Positions 24,657-32,421 of a stretch of 64,000 nucleotides of DNA are shown here, piece by piece. The DNA comes from Paenibacillus sp. (GTDB taxonomy: Bacteria; Bacillota; Bacilli; Paenibacillales; YIM-B00363), in NCBI RefSeq assembly GCF_035645195.1, contig NZ_DASQNA010000018.1, forward strand, positions 186,001 to 250,000, written 5' to 3'. A program made the position numbers and the translations under genes. The notes below the pieces were generated by a model, which was not told where the DNA came from, did no database searches, and was given only the letters and a program-made list of their open reading frames with translations. Position 1 is the first letter of the stretch; every line of letters starts with the position of its first letter.

Positions 24657-26009
24657 ATGAATTTGGCTGACATGCTGAGCTATGCGGACATTCACCAGTT
24701 GAACCGAATCGCCAAACACTACGCATGCGACTGCAACACGAATTCGAAGCGAGAGCTGATTCAATCGATTCTCAACACGGTCAACCGGAGCGACGTGTTC
24801 GAGCGGTATGTCGAGCAATTGACGCTGGAGGACATCCGGTTTCTCAATTCGCTGCTGTTCGATCAGCGGGATGCGTTTTCGCTGGAAGAGCTGCTGGCTC
24901 GGGCGCAGATCAGCCGTTACGAAGCGGCGAAGCCGACCGGCTCGCTCTCCGCGCCCGGCGCGGGCAGCGAGCTGCTGACGACGCTCACCGTCGATCTGCG
25001 GGGGCTCGCGGAACAGAAAGCGGAGAAGAAGGAAAAGAAGCGCGAGACGAAAAAAGGGAAGGCCGCGGCGGAAGCGGAAACGAAGCCGTGGAGCCCGCGC
25101 GAGATGATCGTGAAATTCGCGCACCAAGGGTGGTTGTTCAACGGCTATTCGCAGCAGACGAAATATTTGTATCAGGTGCCTGCGGATTTGAAGCGGCGCT
25201 TCGGCGACTCGCTGACGCGCGCCTTCCAGCGGAGGCTGTCGTACATCGAGGAGCCGCACGCCTATCGAGACGAACAGCGGCTGCTCGCGGAGGACGTCCG
25301 AAAGTTTCTATCCTATCTGCGGTTTAACGACGTGGAGCTGACGGCGGAAGGCACGATGTACAAGCGGTCCCAGCTGGCGATTCTCGAATCGCTGCACGTG
25401 AAAGAGGAGCCGGTCGGCAAAGGCGGCTGGCGCTTCGGGTACGGACGGAAAATCAAAGACTACCCGAACCGGTTTTCGCTCATCTACGATTATTGCTATT
25501 ACGAAGGGCTCATCGAAGAGGGTCCCGGCGCGCTGACGCTGACCGAGAAGGGCGAAGCGTTCGCGGCCGAAGGGCGGCTCTCCGATCCGGGCGCCATCTA
25601 CCGATTCTGGCTCAAGCTGTATAAGAACCCGATCCACAACCTGCAATCGCTGACGCATTGGATCGATCGCCTCGCGGGGCGGTGGGTGACGCTGGAGTCG
25701 CTGAGCGACGTGTTGACCCCGCTTATTAAGCCGTTCTACTACGACGCGCCGGCTTCGATTTTATCGAATCGGATCGTCATGATGATGATGCACCAAGGGC
25801 TGCTGCGCATCGGAGAGCATCCCGAGGCGGGGACGGTCGTCGAAATGACGAAGCTCGGCAGCAGCATCGTCCGCGGCGTCTACGTGCCGGACGAGGACAA
25901 AATCGCGCTGCCCGACGAAGCGGCGGCGCCGTTCGCCAAAGGCGGTCCCGACCGCGTCTTCCCGGGCGGGCACGCGTACATTCCTAATCCCGGAGGGCGT
26001 TCGAACTAA
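24657..26009 (+). CDS. Protein of unknown function with winged-helix-like regions
   Basis: A 450-residue soluble protein. The first 45 residues (MLSYADIHQLNRIAKHYACDCNTNSKRELIQSIL) look like a short helical SAP or Rho-N type module. A charged linker rich in Lys/Glu/Ala runs from about 120 to 145. The rest contains segments with a winged-helix rhythm (for example ELTAEGTMYKRSQLAILESL and GALTLTEKGEAFA, and a C-terminal ILSNRIVMMMMHQGLLRIGEH). I do not recognise a named family with certainty; a relation to the helicase-associated XPB/Ssl2-type region is possible. It is preceded by a terminator and has a purine-rich ribosome site, so it probably begins its own unit with the IDEAL gene. Confidence 0.75.
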   Translation: MNLADMLSYADIHQLNRIAKHYACDCNTNSKRELIQSILNTVNRSDVFERYVEQLTLEDIRFLNSLLFDQRDAFSLEELLARAQISRYEAAKPTGSLSAPGAGSELLTTLTVDLRGLAEQKAEKKEKKRETKKGKAAAEAETKPWSPREMIVKFAHQGWLFNGYSQQTKYLYQVPADLKRRFGDSLTRAFQRRLSYIEEPHAYRDEQRLLAEDVRKFLSYLRFNDVELTAEGTMYKRSQLAILESLHVKEEPVGKGGWRFGYGRKIKDYPNRFSLIYDYCYYEGLIEEGPGALTLTEKGEAFAAEGRLSDPGAIYRFWLKLYKNPIHNLQSLTHWIDRLAGRWVTLESLSDVLTPLIKPFYYDAPASILSNRIVMMMMHQGLLRIGEHPEAGTVVEMTKLGSSIVRGVYVPDEDKIALPDEAAAPFAKGGPDRVFPGGHAYIPNPGGRSN

Positions 26010-26073
26010 GCGGCGCTCCCGTTTCCGAATATACAAAAGTATCACATTTAGATCCAGCCATGGAGGGTGACGT

Positions 26074-26262
26074 ATGGATAAAATGGTTCCGGCAAACGAA
26101 GCGCTGCGCCATCTCATCGCGGAACTGATTCTGGACAAAGCCATACGCGAATACAGGGAAAAGGAACTCTACCGAGAGATCGACAAGGCGTTGGCGCAGG
26201 GGGATGAAGAAGCTTTTCTGCTGCTTACAAGCGAGCTTCGGTCGCTGCAGGGCATCGCGTAG
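26074..26262 (+). CDS. IDEAL domain protein
   Basis: A 62-residue protein that is almost only an IDEAL domain: LIAELILDKAIREYREKELYREIDKALAQGDEEAFLLLTSEL. In B. subtilis the IDEAL module is a C-terminal extension of YpiB and of ComK-related factors, thought to mediate binding to partners such as Clp adaptors. Here it stands alone at the position where ypiB lies (before ypiF). A clear ribosome site GGAGGGTGA precedes ATG 26074, and a strong terminator follows. Confidence 0.85.
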   Translation: MDKMVPANEALRHLIAELILDKAIREYREKELYREIDKALAQGDEEAFLLLTSELRSLQGIA

Positions 26263-26279
26263 CGGCTCGAGAAACAAGC

Positions 26280-26312
26280 GGTCTATGCCCGGAGGAAGGC
26301 ATAGGCCTTTTT
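26280..26312 (+). terminator. Terminator after the IDEAL gene
   Basis: GGTCTATGCC and GGCATAGGCC form a 10-bp stem with an 8-base loop, then TTTTT. Confidence 0.9.
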
Positions 26313-26442
26313 GTGCGGAAGCGGGAAAGCTGCGTTTTGCCGGAACGCCGTTTGGCTTCGAGGGGAGTTTATGGTATTTTGATGAATGACTGCGGCCGAC
26401 GAGCGGCCCAGCTTCAAAGACTTTCGGCAAGGCGGGAAGAGG

Positions 26443-26880
26443 ATGAAATTCAGCGATATCGACAAAGAACGATGGCCGGAGCTGCAGCCTTACATAGACA
26501 CGGCGCTGCTCCCGTTAAGCGGACTGACCGGGAGGGAATCCCCGCACGAGGCGACGGAGGCGCTCGAGCGGCTGCGAGACGCGCTCGACCCGATCGAGAC
26601 CGCGTACCGCGGACGCGTGGTCACGTATCCGGCGCTCCATTACGCGGAAGACGACGACGCGCTCGCGGAGCTGGCGGACAAGCTGTGCGCGCGCTTGCTC
26701 GACAGCGGCTTCGCTTATTGCGTGGCGGTCGCGGGCGACCCGAGATTGGCGGCGCTTAACATTCCGAACGCGTCCGCGCTAATCGCTCCGGAGCCGGCGA
26801 ATCCGAACGCGCCGAGCGAGCAGTACCGTTCTCGGGCGAAACGGTTGATCGAAACGCTCTGGATGCGGCCGAAGGGGTGA
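26443..26880 (+). CDS. ypiF: YpiF family protein (DUF2487)
   Basis: A 145-residue cytosolic protein of unknown role that in Bacillales lies directly before qcrA. The N-terminus MKFSDIDKERWPELQPYIDTALLPLSGL matches the start of the family (K-W/F..D.....YIDTALIPL). An upstream in-frame ATG at 26386 has no nearby ribosome site; ATG 26443 follows GGGAAGAGG closely and fits the family start. The DUF2487 identity is from the start motif and synteny. The tail LIETLWMRPKG is short and basic. Confidence 0.82.
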   Translation: MKFSDIDKERWPELQPYIDTALLPLSGLTGRESPHEATEALERLRDALDPIETAYRGRVVTYPALHYAEDDDALAELADKLCARLLDSGFAYCVAVAGDPRLAALNIPNASALIAPEPANPNAPSEQYRSRAKRLIETLWMRPKG

Positions 26881-26920
26881 CGAATCCCGTCGGACCGAGG
26901 GCTGCATCGAGCGGACACAG

Positions 26921-26940
26921 TTGTGACAATTTCGTAACAG
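26921..26940 (+). promoter_or_regulatory. Possible Rex-like operator upstream of qcrA
   Basis: TTGTGAC-AATTTC-GTAACAG has a good left half (TTGTGA) and a partial right half of the Rex consensus TTGTGAA-N6-TTCACAA. It lies about 50 bases before the qcr -35. A rex gene is present at 44638. Weak match. Confidence 0.25.
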
Positions 26941-26987
26941 TTTCCATGAGACCCGCGTCCTGGCGCGATTTGCGCGGCCCGGTTTCC

Positions 26988-27016
26988 TTGACGCTTACTA
27001 GGTCGTAGGCTATTAT
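26988..27016 (+). promoter_or_regulatory. Promoter of the qcrABC operon
   Basis: TTGACG at 26988 and TATTAT at 27011 are 17 bases apart; TATAAT at 27014 is an overlapping alternative with 20-base spacing. About 75 bases ahead of qcrA. Confidence 0.7.
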
Positions 27017-27088
27017 AATTTATGACTTTGCATGTACTATTTTAGAGGCGATTTGACAGGTTTCGGCAAAGGGGGGTAACAACCGAAT

Positions 27089-27634
27089 ATGAGCGAACAT
27101 CAACACCATGACAATCACGGGTCCGAACACAAGGAATCGAAGCGGCGCGAGATGTCCCGCCGTCAGTTCCTTTCCTATACGCTCGGCGGCGCCAGCGCGT
27201 TCATGGCGGCCGGTGTCGTCATCCCGATGCTCCGTTTCGCCGTCGATCCGGTGCTTCAGGCGAAGAGCGAGGGCACGTTCGTGAAAGTGGTCGAGGTCGA
27301 GAAGATTACGGAGGAGCCGACGGAGTTTTCGTTCAACGTGCATCAAGTGGACGGCTGGTACGAGAGCGACCCGAAGTTGGTCGCATGGATTTCGAAGGAC
27401 GCGGAAGGCAACATTTTCGCGCTTTCGCCGGTGTGCAAGCACCTTGGGTGCGCGGTCAACTGGAACACGAATCCCGAGTATCCGAACCAGTACTTCTGTC
27501 CGTGTCATGGCGCACACTACACGGCTGACGGCAAGAACATGGCCGTTGCGCCGGCGCCGCTCGACGAGTATGAAGTGAAGATCGAGAACGGCTTCGTATA
27601 CTTAGGACCGATCAAACCGAACGAACGGGTGTAA
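27089..27634 (+). CDS. qcrA: Menaquinol:cytochrome c reductase Rieske subunit
   Basis: Rieske [2Fe-2S] protein that takes electrons from menaquinol. The 181-residue protein has a His-rich tail (EHQHHDNHG), a twin-arginine export motif SRRQFL followed by one membrane segment (residues about 36-58), and the two cluster-binding motifs CKHLGC (about residues 115-120) and CPCHGAHY (about 135), with two Cys and two His ligands and the disulphide pair. ATG 27089 follows AAGGGGGG. First gene of qcrABC. Confidence 0.97.
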   Translation: MSEHQHHDNHGSEHKESKRREMSRRQFLSYTLGGASAFMAAGVVIPMLRFAVDPVLQAKSEGTFVKVVEVEKITEEPTEFSFNVHQVDGWYESDPKLVAWISKDAEGNIFALSPVCKHLGCAVNWNTNPEYPNQYFCPCHGAHYTADGKNMAVAPAPLDEYEVKIENGFVYLGPIKPNERV

Positions 27635-27652
27635 GAGGGGGCGTAAAGTCGT

Positions 27653-28324
27653 ATGTTAAAAACTGTATACAACTGGATCGACGAGCGTCTCGACATTACG
27701 CCGATTTGGAGAGACGTTGCGGATCACGAGGTGCCGGAGCACGTCAACCCGGCGCATCACTTCTCCGCGTTCGTCTACTGTTTCGGCGGTCTGACGTTTT
27801 TCATCACCGTCATCCAAATTTTGTCCGGCATGTTCCTGACGATGTATTACGTGCCGGATATCGTCAACGCATATGCGTCGGTCGATTACTTGCAGCATAA
27901 GGTCGCGTTCGGCGTCATCGTCCGCGGCATGCACCACTGGGGCGCGAGCCTCGTCATCGTCATGATGTTCCTGCATACGCTCCGCGTGTTCTTCACGGGA
28001 TCGTACAAACATCCGCGCGAAATGAACTGGGTCGTCGGGATGCTCATTTTCGGCGTCATGCTCGGCCTCGGCTTCACGGGATATTTGCTGCCGTGGGACA
28101 ACAAAGCGTACTTCGCGACGAAGGTCGGCATCCAGATCGCTGCGTCCGTGCCGTTCATCGGCCAATCGATCGCAGTGTTCCTTCAGGGCGGCGACATCGT
28201 CGGCGCGCAGACGATCGCTCGTTTCTTCGCACTGCACGTATTTTTCCTGCCGGCCGTTTTGCTTGCGCTGCTGGGTACGCACTTCTTCCTGATCCGCAAG
28301 CAGGGCATTTCCGGACCGTTGTGA
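27653..28324 (+). CDS. qcrB: Menaquinol:cytochrome c reductase cytochrome b subunit
   Basis: A b6-type cytochrome b of 223 residues with four membrane helices, the size of the N-terminal half of mitochondrial cytochrome b. It shows the haem-ligand segments GMHHWGASLVIVMMFLHTLRVFFTGSYKHPREMNW and FALHVFFLPAVLLALLGTHFFLIRKQG, with the His pairs, and GYLLPWD. One Cys is present at about 43 (VYCFGG), as in the b6 type that carries an extra covalent haem. It pairs with QcrC, which carries the rest of the b subunit. Confidence 0.97.
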   Translation: MLKTVYNWIDERLDITPIWRDVADHEVPEHVNPAHHFSAFVYCFGGLTFFITVIQILSGMFLTMYYVPDIVNAYASVDYLQHKVAFGVIVRGMHHWGASLVIVMMFLHTLRVFFTGSYKHPREMNWVVGMLIFGVMLGLGFTGYLLPWDNKAYFATKVGIQIAASVPFIGQSIAVFLQGGDIVGAQTIARFFALHVFFLPAVLLALLGTHFFLIRKQGISGPL

Positions 28325-28344
28325 TAAGGGGGTAACGAACAATT

Positions 28345-29238
28345 ATGGCCGGTCATCATAACGGTAACCACGGCAATGAGAAAATCGTCTACGTCGGCGA
28401 CTCTCGCGTGCCGAAGCCGACGAAAGTATATACGCCGAGAGACTACTCGGCGTATCCCGGCAAGTCCGAAGCGTTCATTCCGAACTTCCTGCTTAAGGAA
28501 TGGATGGTCGGCTGCGTCTTCTTGGTGGGCGTGCTCGTTCTGACGGTTTCCCACCCGGCGCCGCTCGGTTATCCGGCGGATCCGACGAACACCGGCTTCA
28601 TTCCGATGCCGGACTGGTACTTCTTGTTCATGTACCAGCTGCTCAAGTACCCGTACATGGCCGACGAATTCATCGTGCTCGGTACGGTAGGCATCCCGGG
28701 CCTCGCCTTCACGGCGCTGCTGCTCGCTCCGTTCCTCGACAAGAGCCCGGAGCGCCGCTTCTATCGCCGTCCGGTTACGTCGGCCGCGATGCTGTTGTCG
28801 CTCGCTGCGATCGTGTACCTGACGAACGTGTCGTGGACGCACTACCAGCACGAGCTCGAAGTGAACGGCATCACGCCGGAGCACATCGAGCGCGAGGAGA
28901 AGATGCGCGAAGAGCGCAAAGCGCGCGAAGCCGGCGAAGAGCCGCCGAAAGAAGCGACCTCGGTCGTGTTCGAGGACGATCCGGCTGCGGAAGTGTACCA
29001 GAAAGCGACTTGCGTCGCTTGCCACGGCACCGACCTTCGCGGCAACGGCGGCGTCCCGGGTCTCATCGGCGTCGGCGATCGGTATACGGAAGAGGAAATC
29101 GCCGGCATTATCCATGACGGCAAAGGCGGCATGGCGCCGCAATATGAAGAGAACATCAAGAAGGGCCTCACCGAAGAAGAGATCAACTCGCTGATCACTT
29201 GGCTCGCTCAACAGAAGGCCGAGAACGAAGGCAAATAA
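28345..29238 (+). CDS. qcrC: Menaquinol:cytochrome c reductase, subunit IV/cytochrome c fusion
   Basis: A 297-residue fusion as in Bacillus. Residues about 45-160 are the b6f subunit IV-like part with three membrane helices and the quinone-site motif GFIPMPDWYFLF with PDWY. A charged linker (EEKMREERKAREAG) leads to a C-terminal cytochrome c domain with CVACH at about residue 228 and a late Met as the likely sixth ligand (GGMAPQ). This explains how Gram-positive QcrABC delivers electrons to the outside. A palindromic terminator follows. Confidence 0.97.
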   Translation: MAGHHNGNHGNEKIVYVGDSRVPKPTKVYTPRDYSAYPGKSEAFIPNFLLKEWMVGCVFLVGVLVLTVSHPAPLGYPADPTNTGFIPMPDWYFLFMYQLLKYPYMADEFIVLGTVGIPGLAFTALLLAPFLDKSPERRFYRRPVTSAAMLLSLAAIVYLTNVSWTHYQHELEVNGITPEHIEREEKMREERKAREAGEEPPKEATSVVFEDDPAAEVYQKATCVACHGTDLRGNGGVPGLIGVGDRYTEEEIAGIIHDGKGGMAPQYEENIKKGLTEEEINSLITWLAQQKAENEGK

Positions 29239-29274
29239 TCTCGACGACGGGAAGCTTGGAATCCACGAATAGAC

Positions 29275-29302
29275 AGACCTGACTGCAGCTGCAGTCAGGT
29301 CT
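29275..29302 (+). terminator. Terminator of qcrABC
   Basis: A perfect 14+14 inverted repeat AGACCTGACTGCAG/CTGCAGTCAGGTCT without a real spacer, then TCTTCG. The T run is poor, so it may also act as an mRNA-stabilising stem. Confidence 0.75.
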
Positions 29303-29327
29303 TCTTCGTAAAGAGAGGTTGTATGAC

Positions 29328-30005
29328 GTGTTCGAACGAATCGGCTTTTTGTGGAGCCGCGCCTTCTTGCTGTCGCCTTGGCTGCTCCACGCCTTGTTTT
29401 GGGTCAATGCGCTGGGTACGGTTTACGGCTATGAATGGTATCGCAAGCAGTTGATCGACACTTGGGTCAATTACGGGGAATGGCTCGTCGTATTCGTGCC
29501 GGATAGCCCGACGGCGAGTCTCTTTTTCTGCATCACGCTGCTGTATTTGCTGCGAGACGTCCGCGCCGAAGGACGGTCCGGGGCGCGTCTTGCGTCCGCC
29601 GGCGCGGCGCCGCTTGTGACGTGGCGGGGCGTGTTGGAAGCATTGGCCGTCATTACGCAAGTGAAGTACGGCATTTGGGCGGTCGCGATCATTTTCTGGG
29701 GCGCCTCGCAAGGGGACGCGCTGCAGTGGCAGGATTGGATGCTGGTCGTCTCGCATTCGGCGATGGCCGTCGAGACGCTGCTCTACATGCGTTTCTATCG
29801 TTTCACGGCGCTCGCGGTCGCCGTCGGCGCGATCTGGACGCTGACGAACGATTTCGTCGACTATACGTTCGGCGTGTATCCTTGGCTGCCGCGGCCGCTG
29901 TGGGACCAAGTCGGGGACGTGCAAATATTCACCGTCGCGCTGTCCGCGCTCGGCATCGCGTGCGCGTACACCGGCGTGAAGCTCGCGGCAAAATATCGCG
30001 TCTAA
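29328..30005 (+). CDS. ypjA: YpjA family membrane protein (DUF1405)
   Basis: A 225-residue protein with about six hydrophobic segments and almost no long soluble part. Features seen include NALGTVYGYEWYRKQL, VKYGIWAVAIIFWG and LTNDFVDYTFGVYPWLP, which fit DUF1405. It has no assigned biochemical role; in Bacillales it follows qcrC. The start is uncertain: GTG 29328 lies 9 bases after AGAGAGG, while TTG 29319 is too close to it. A hairpin covering the next ribosome site follows the stop. Confidence 0.85.
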   Translation: MFERIGFLWSRAFLLSPWLLHALFWVNALGTVYGYEWYRKQLIDTWVNYGEWLVVFVPDSPTASLFFCITLLYLLRDVRAEGRSGARLASAGAAPLVTWRGVLEALAVITQVKYGIWAVAIIFWGASQGDALQWQDWMLVVSHSAMAVETLLYMRFYRFTALAVAVGAIWTLTNDFVDYTFGVYPWLPRPLWDQVGDVQIFTVALSALGIACAYTGVKLAAKYRV

Positions 30006-30009
30006 AGCG

Positions 30010-30046
30010 GGACATCCCTCCATATCATGTGATAGGAGGGATGTCC
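30010..30046 (+). repeat. Perfect inverted repeat enclosing the ypjB ribosome site
   Basis: GGACATCCCTCC at 30010 is the exact inverted copy of GGAGGGATGTCC at 30035; inside, TATCA-TG-TGATA extends the stem by 5 bp with one bulged A. The right arm contains the Shine-Dalgarno GGAGGG of ypjB, whose ATG is at 30048, so the folded RNA would hide it. No T run follows, so it is not a usual terminator. Confidence 0.8.
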
Positions 30047-30047
30047 T

Positions 30048-30938
30048 ATGGTGTTTACCCGGCGAATCCGCCGTGGCGCGTTGCTGTGTCTCGGAGCGGC
30101 GATCCTCGCGTTCGCCTCCGGCTGCGGCAGCGAAGCGCCGCGGCCGGAGACGGAATCGAATTCGAAGAAAGTGATTACGGATCTGCAGCGTCAGACGATG
30201 CGGCAAATGGACGAGGCGGCGGAGAGCGCGTTCCAAAGCGCTCAACGGGGAGACCTATCGGAAACGAAAACGCGCGTCGCGCAGCTCTCCGTTCTGTCGA
30301 CGAAGCTGTCATACGACGGCCTCACGACCGTCGAAGGCGTGGAAGCGGTGACCGGCTCGATTACCGGCGCGATGCAGGCGCTCAACAGCGTGTCGCCGGA
30401 CAAGGGAGCGGTCGTGACGAAGGTGGCGAGCGTGCGCCTTGCGGTCGACGCGCTCGCGCACCGGCAGCAGCCGATGTGGCTGGAGTACCGGGCGCCGCTC
30501 GAGGAGACGCTCGATCGAATGGCGTCGGCCGTCGAAGCGAAGGACGATCCGCAGGCGAGCGAGGCGCTGGCGGCGTGGCGCGTCCGCATCGCGGTCGTTC
30601 GTCCGGCGATCGTCGTGTCGCGCGACGCGGCGGAAGCGGTCAAGCTCGATTCCATCACGGCGTTCCTGACGAACGGTTTGCGTTCCGCCGATTGGGACGG
30701 CCTCGCGCAGGCGATGCCGAGCCTGAAGTCGGCGCTCGTCGAAGTGTTCGCCGGCGAAGATCGCGAGACGGTCAGCCCGCTGCTGCCGACGGCGGAGCCG
30801 CCGCATCCGATTCTTTGGTCGTTCGGGCTGGGCAGCTTCATCGTCGCGGTGCTGGGCTACGTCGCATGGCGCAAATATACGGGCGAACAAGGCGTCGCCC
30901 GCGTGAAGACGGAGCGCGATTTCGAAGGGCGCTGGTAA
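30048..30938 (+). CDS. ypjB: Sporulation protein YpjB family lipoprotein
   Basis: A 296-residue protein with a signal peptide ending in a lipobox (AFASGCG, Cys about 26), a mostly helical outside part and a C-terminal membrane segment (residues about 255-277, ILWSFGLGSFIVAVLGYVAW) followed by a short basic tail. Position after ypjA and this build match YpjB of Bacillales, annotated as a sporulation protein; the exact role is not known. Its ribosome site lies in a perfect hairpin. It ends 9 bases from the end of the convergent YitT-type gene. Confidence 0.82.
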   Translation: MVFTRRIRRGALLCLGAAILAFASGCGSEAPRPETESNSKKVITDLQRQTMRQMDEAAESAFQSAQRGDLSETKTRVAQLSVLSTKLSYDGLTTVEGVEAVTGSITGAMQALNSVSPDKGAVVTKVASVRLAVDALAHRQQPMWLEYRAPLEETLDRMASAVEAKDDPQASEALAAWRVRIAVVRPAIVVSRDAAEAVKLDSITAFLTNGLRSADWDGLAQAMPSLKSALVEVFAGEDRETVSPLLPTAEPPHPILWSFGLGSFIVAVLGYVAWRKYTGEQGVARVKTERDFEGRW

Positions 30939-30946
30939 GGGGCGGA

Positions 30947-31831
30947 CTACTCGTCCGCTCCGCTTTCCGATTTGAAGCCTTCCCCGAGAACGTCTTGCAC
31001 TTCCGATACGATGACGAACGCACGAGGATCGACCCGCCGCACGAGTCTTTCGAGCCGGCGGGTTTCGTGTCTGTACACGACGCAGTACAGCATCTCTTTC
31101 GGCTGCCCCGTGAAGGCGCCTTTCGCGGGGATGAGCGTTACCCCTCGCTCGAGCTCCAGCATGATCTGCTTCGAGATCTCCTCCGTCCGCTCCGAAATGA
31201 CCGTGAACGCCCGCGCTGCATATTCCCCTTGCTGAATGACGTCGATCATTTTCGCCGCGATAAAAACGACGATAAGCGTGTACAGCACGCGATCCATAGA
31301 AATATAGAAGAGCGATACGCCGATGACGATCGCGTCGAAATACAAGAAAAACTGCCCGATGCTCCAGCCGTATTTGCGATTGACGAGGCGCGCCAGGATG
31401 TCGACGCCGCCGGTCGTGCCGCCGAACCGGAACACGATGCCGAGTCCCGCCCCGAGCGTGACGCCGGCGTATAAGGCCGCGAGCAGCAAATCGTTCTCCG
31501 AGGCGAACGGCCGAATCACCCCCGAGTGCAGCACGCGTTCGAAGACGTAGAGGAAGAAGGCGAGCGACAGCGTGCCGAAGCCGGTCAGCCACATGCCGCG
31601 CCGCCCGAGGTACCGGAGGCCGAGCAAAAACAGCGGGACGTTCAGCACGATCGTCGATATCGACAGCGGCACGCCGAACGCGTAGTGGAGCAAGATGGAG
31701 ATGCCCGTGACGCCGCCTTCCATCAGCTCGTTCGGCACGATGAAATAGTGAATGCCGAATGCGTAGATTGCCGTGCCGAGCAAGATCGGCGACAATTGTT
31801 TCGCGGTATTCCAAACGTTGAGACCTTTCAT
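30947..31831 (-). CDS. YitT family membrane protein (YpjC-like)
   Basis: A 294-residue protein with about five membrane helices (for example GTAIYAFGIHYFIVPNELMEGGVTGISILLHY) and a C-terminal soluble DUF2179 domain (ERTEEISKQIMLELERGVTLIPAKGAFTG, ending in VIVSEVQDVLGEGF). B. subtilis has ypjC in this neighbourhood. The family is poorly characterised; transport is possible. The start is ATG 31831 after AGGGG; upstream frame is open to 31912 but carries the promoter. It converges on ypjB with 8 bases between the stops and shows no clear terminator. Confidence 0.9.
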   Translation of the reverse strand: MKGLNVWNTAKQLSPILLGTAIYAFGIHYFIVPNELMEGGVTGISILLHYAFGVPLSISTIVLNVPLFLLGLRYLGRRGMWLTGFGTLSLAFFLYVFERVLHSGVIRPFASENDLLLAALYAGVTLGAGLGIVFRFGGTTGGVDILARLVNRKYGWSIGQFFLYFDAIVIGVSLFYISMDRVLYTLIVVFIAAKMIDVIQQGEYAARAFTVISERTEEISKQIMLELERGVTLIPAKGAFTGQPKEMLYCVVYRHETRRLERLVRRVDPRAFVIVSEVQDVLGEGFKSESGADE

Positions 31832-31862
31832 CTCGATAACCCCTGTCCTCTGCGAGTGTAAG

Positions 31863-31884
31863 CGGATCCGGATCCTCGGATCCG
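31863..31884. repeat. CGGATCCG palindromes at the YitT-gene start of transcription
   Basis: CGGATCCG occurs at 31863 and 31877 with a further GGATCC between, all within 22 bases and next to the -10 of the minus-strand promoter at 31890. It could be an operator; no matching regulator is known to me. Confidence 0.45.
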
Positions 31885-31889
31885 ATTCG

Positions 31890-31919
31890 ATTGTACCATT
31901 ATTTTCATCCACCGTTCAA
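31890..31919 (-). promoter_or_regulatory. Promoter of the YitT family gene
   Basis: On the minus strand TTGAAC (31919-31914) and TACAAT (31895-31890) are 18 bases apart, about 60 bases before the start codon. Confidence 0.65.
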
Positions 31920-32023
31920 AAACGATTCTCCCTTACGCTCGTTTCCTTTCTTGTACAATCGCCCTAGTTTGCAGTAACATAGGAATAAACCTGAGGATGG
32001 AGCGAAAGGCGGAGAGCAAACGG

Positions 32024-32359
32024 ATGCCGGATAAGTCGATGCGGCAAATGCAAAAAGAAGTCGACGCATACATATCTCAATTTAAAGAAGGTTACTTCAG
32101 TCCGCTCGCCATGCTGGCGCGCATGACCGAAGAAGTCGGCGAGCTGGCGCGCGAAGTGAACCATGCCTACGGCGAAAAGCCGAAGAAAAAGGACGAAGCG
32201 GAAAATTCGATCGAGTACGAGCTCGGCGACATTTTATTTATCGTCATTTGCTTCGCCAACTCGCTCGGCATCGATTTGCAGAAGGCGCACGATCTCGTGC
32301 TCGAAAAATTTAATACGCGGGACAAAGATCGCTGGACGAAACGGGACACCGAAGCGTAA
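32024..32359 (+). CDS. MazG-type nucleotide pyrophosphohydrolase (YpjD-like)
   Basis: A 111-residue all-helical protein of the MazG family that hydrolyses nucleoside triphosphates to monophosphates and PPi; a house-cleaning role is likely. It has the metal-binding ExxE-12-28-ExxD pattern: ARMTEEVGELAREVNH and ELGDILFIVICFANSLGIDL. Start ATG 32024 follows GGCGGAGAG and gives the same length and start (MPDKSMRQMQKEVDAYI) as B. subtilis YpjD; ATG 31997 is upstream without good spacing. It leads towards dapB as in B. subtilis. Confidence 0.92.
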   Translation: MPDKSMRQMQKEVDAYISQFKEGYFSPLAMLARMTEEVGELAREVNHAYGEKPKKKDEAENSIEYELGDILFIVICFANSLGIDLQKAHDLVLEKFNTRDKDRWTKRDTEA

Positions 32360-32421
32360 CCGCTCGAATATCGTATACCATCACCTTATCGGCAGTTTCA
32401 ACCGCAAAGGGGGTGGTCGAG

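Noticed and set aside
29275-29302. Palindrome after qcrC as an operator
   Set aside because: Position right after the operon and stem-loop form fit a terminator better.
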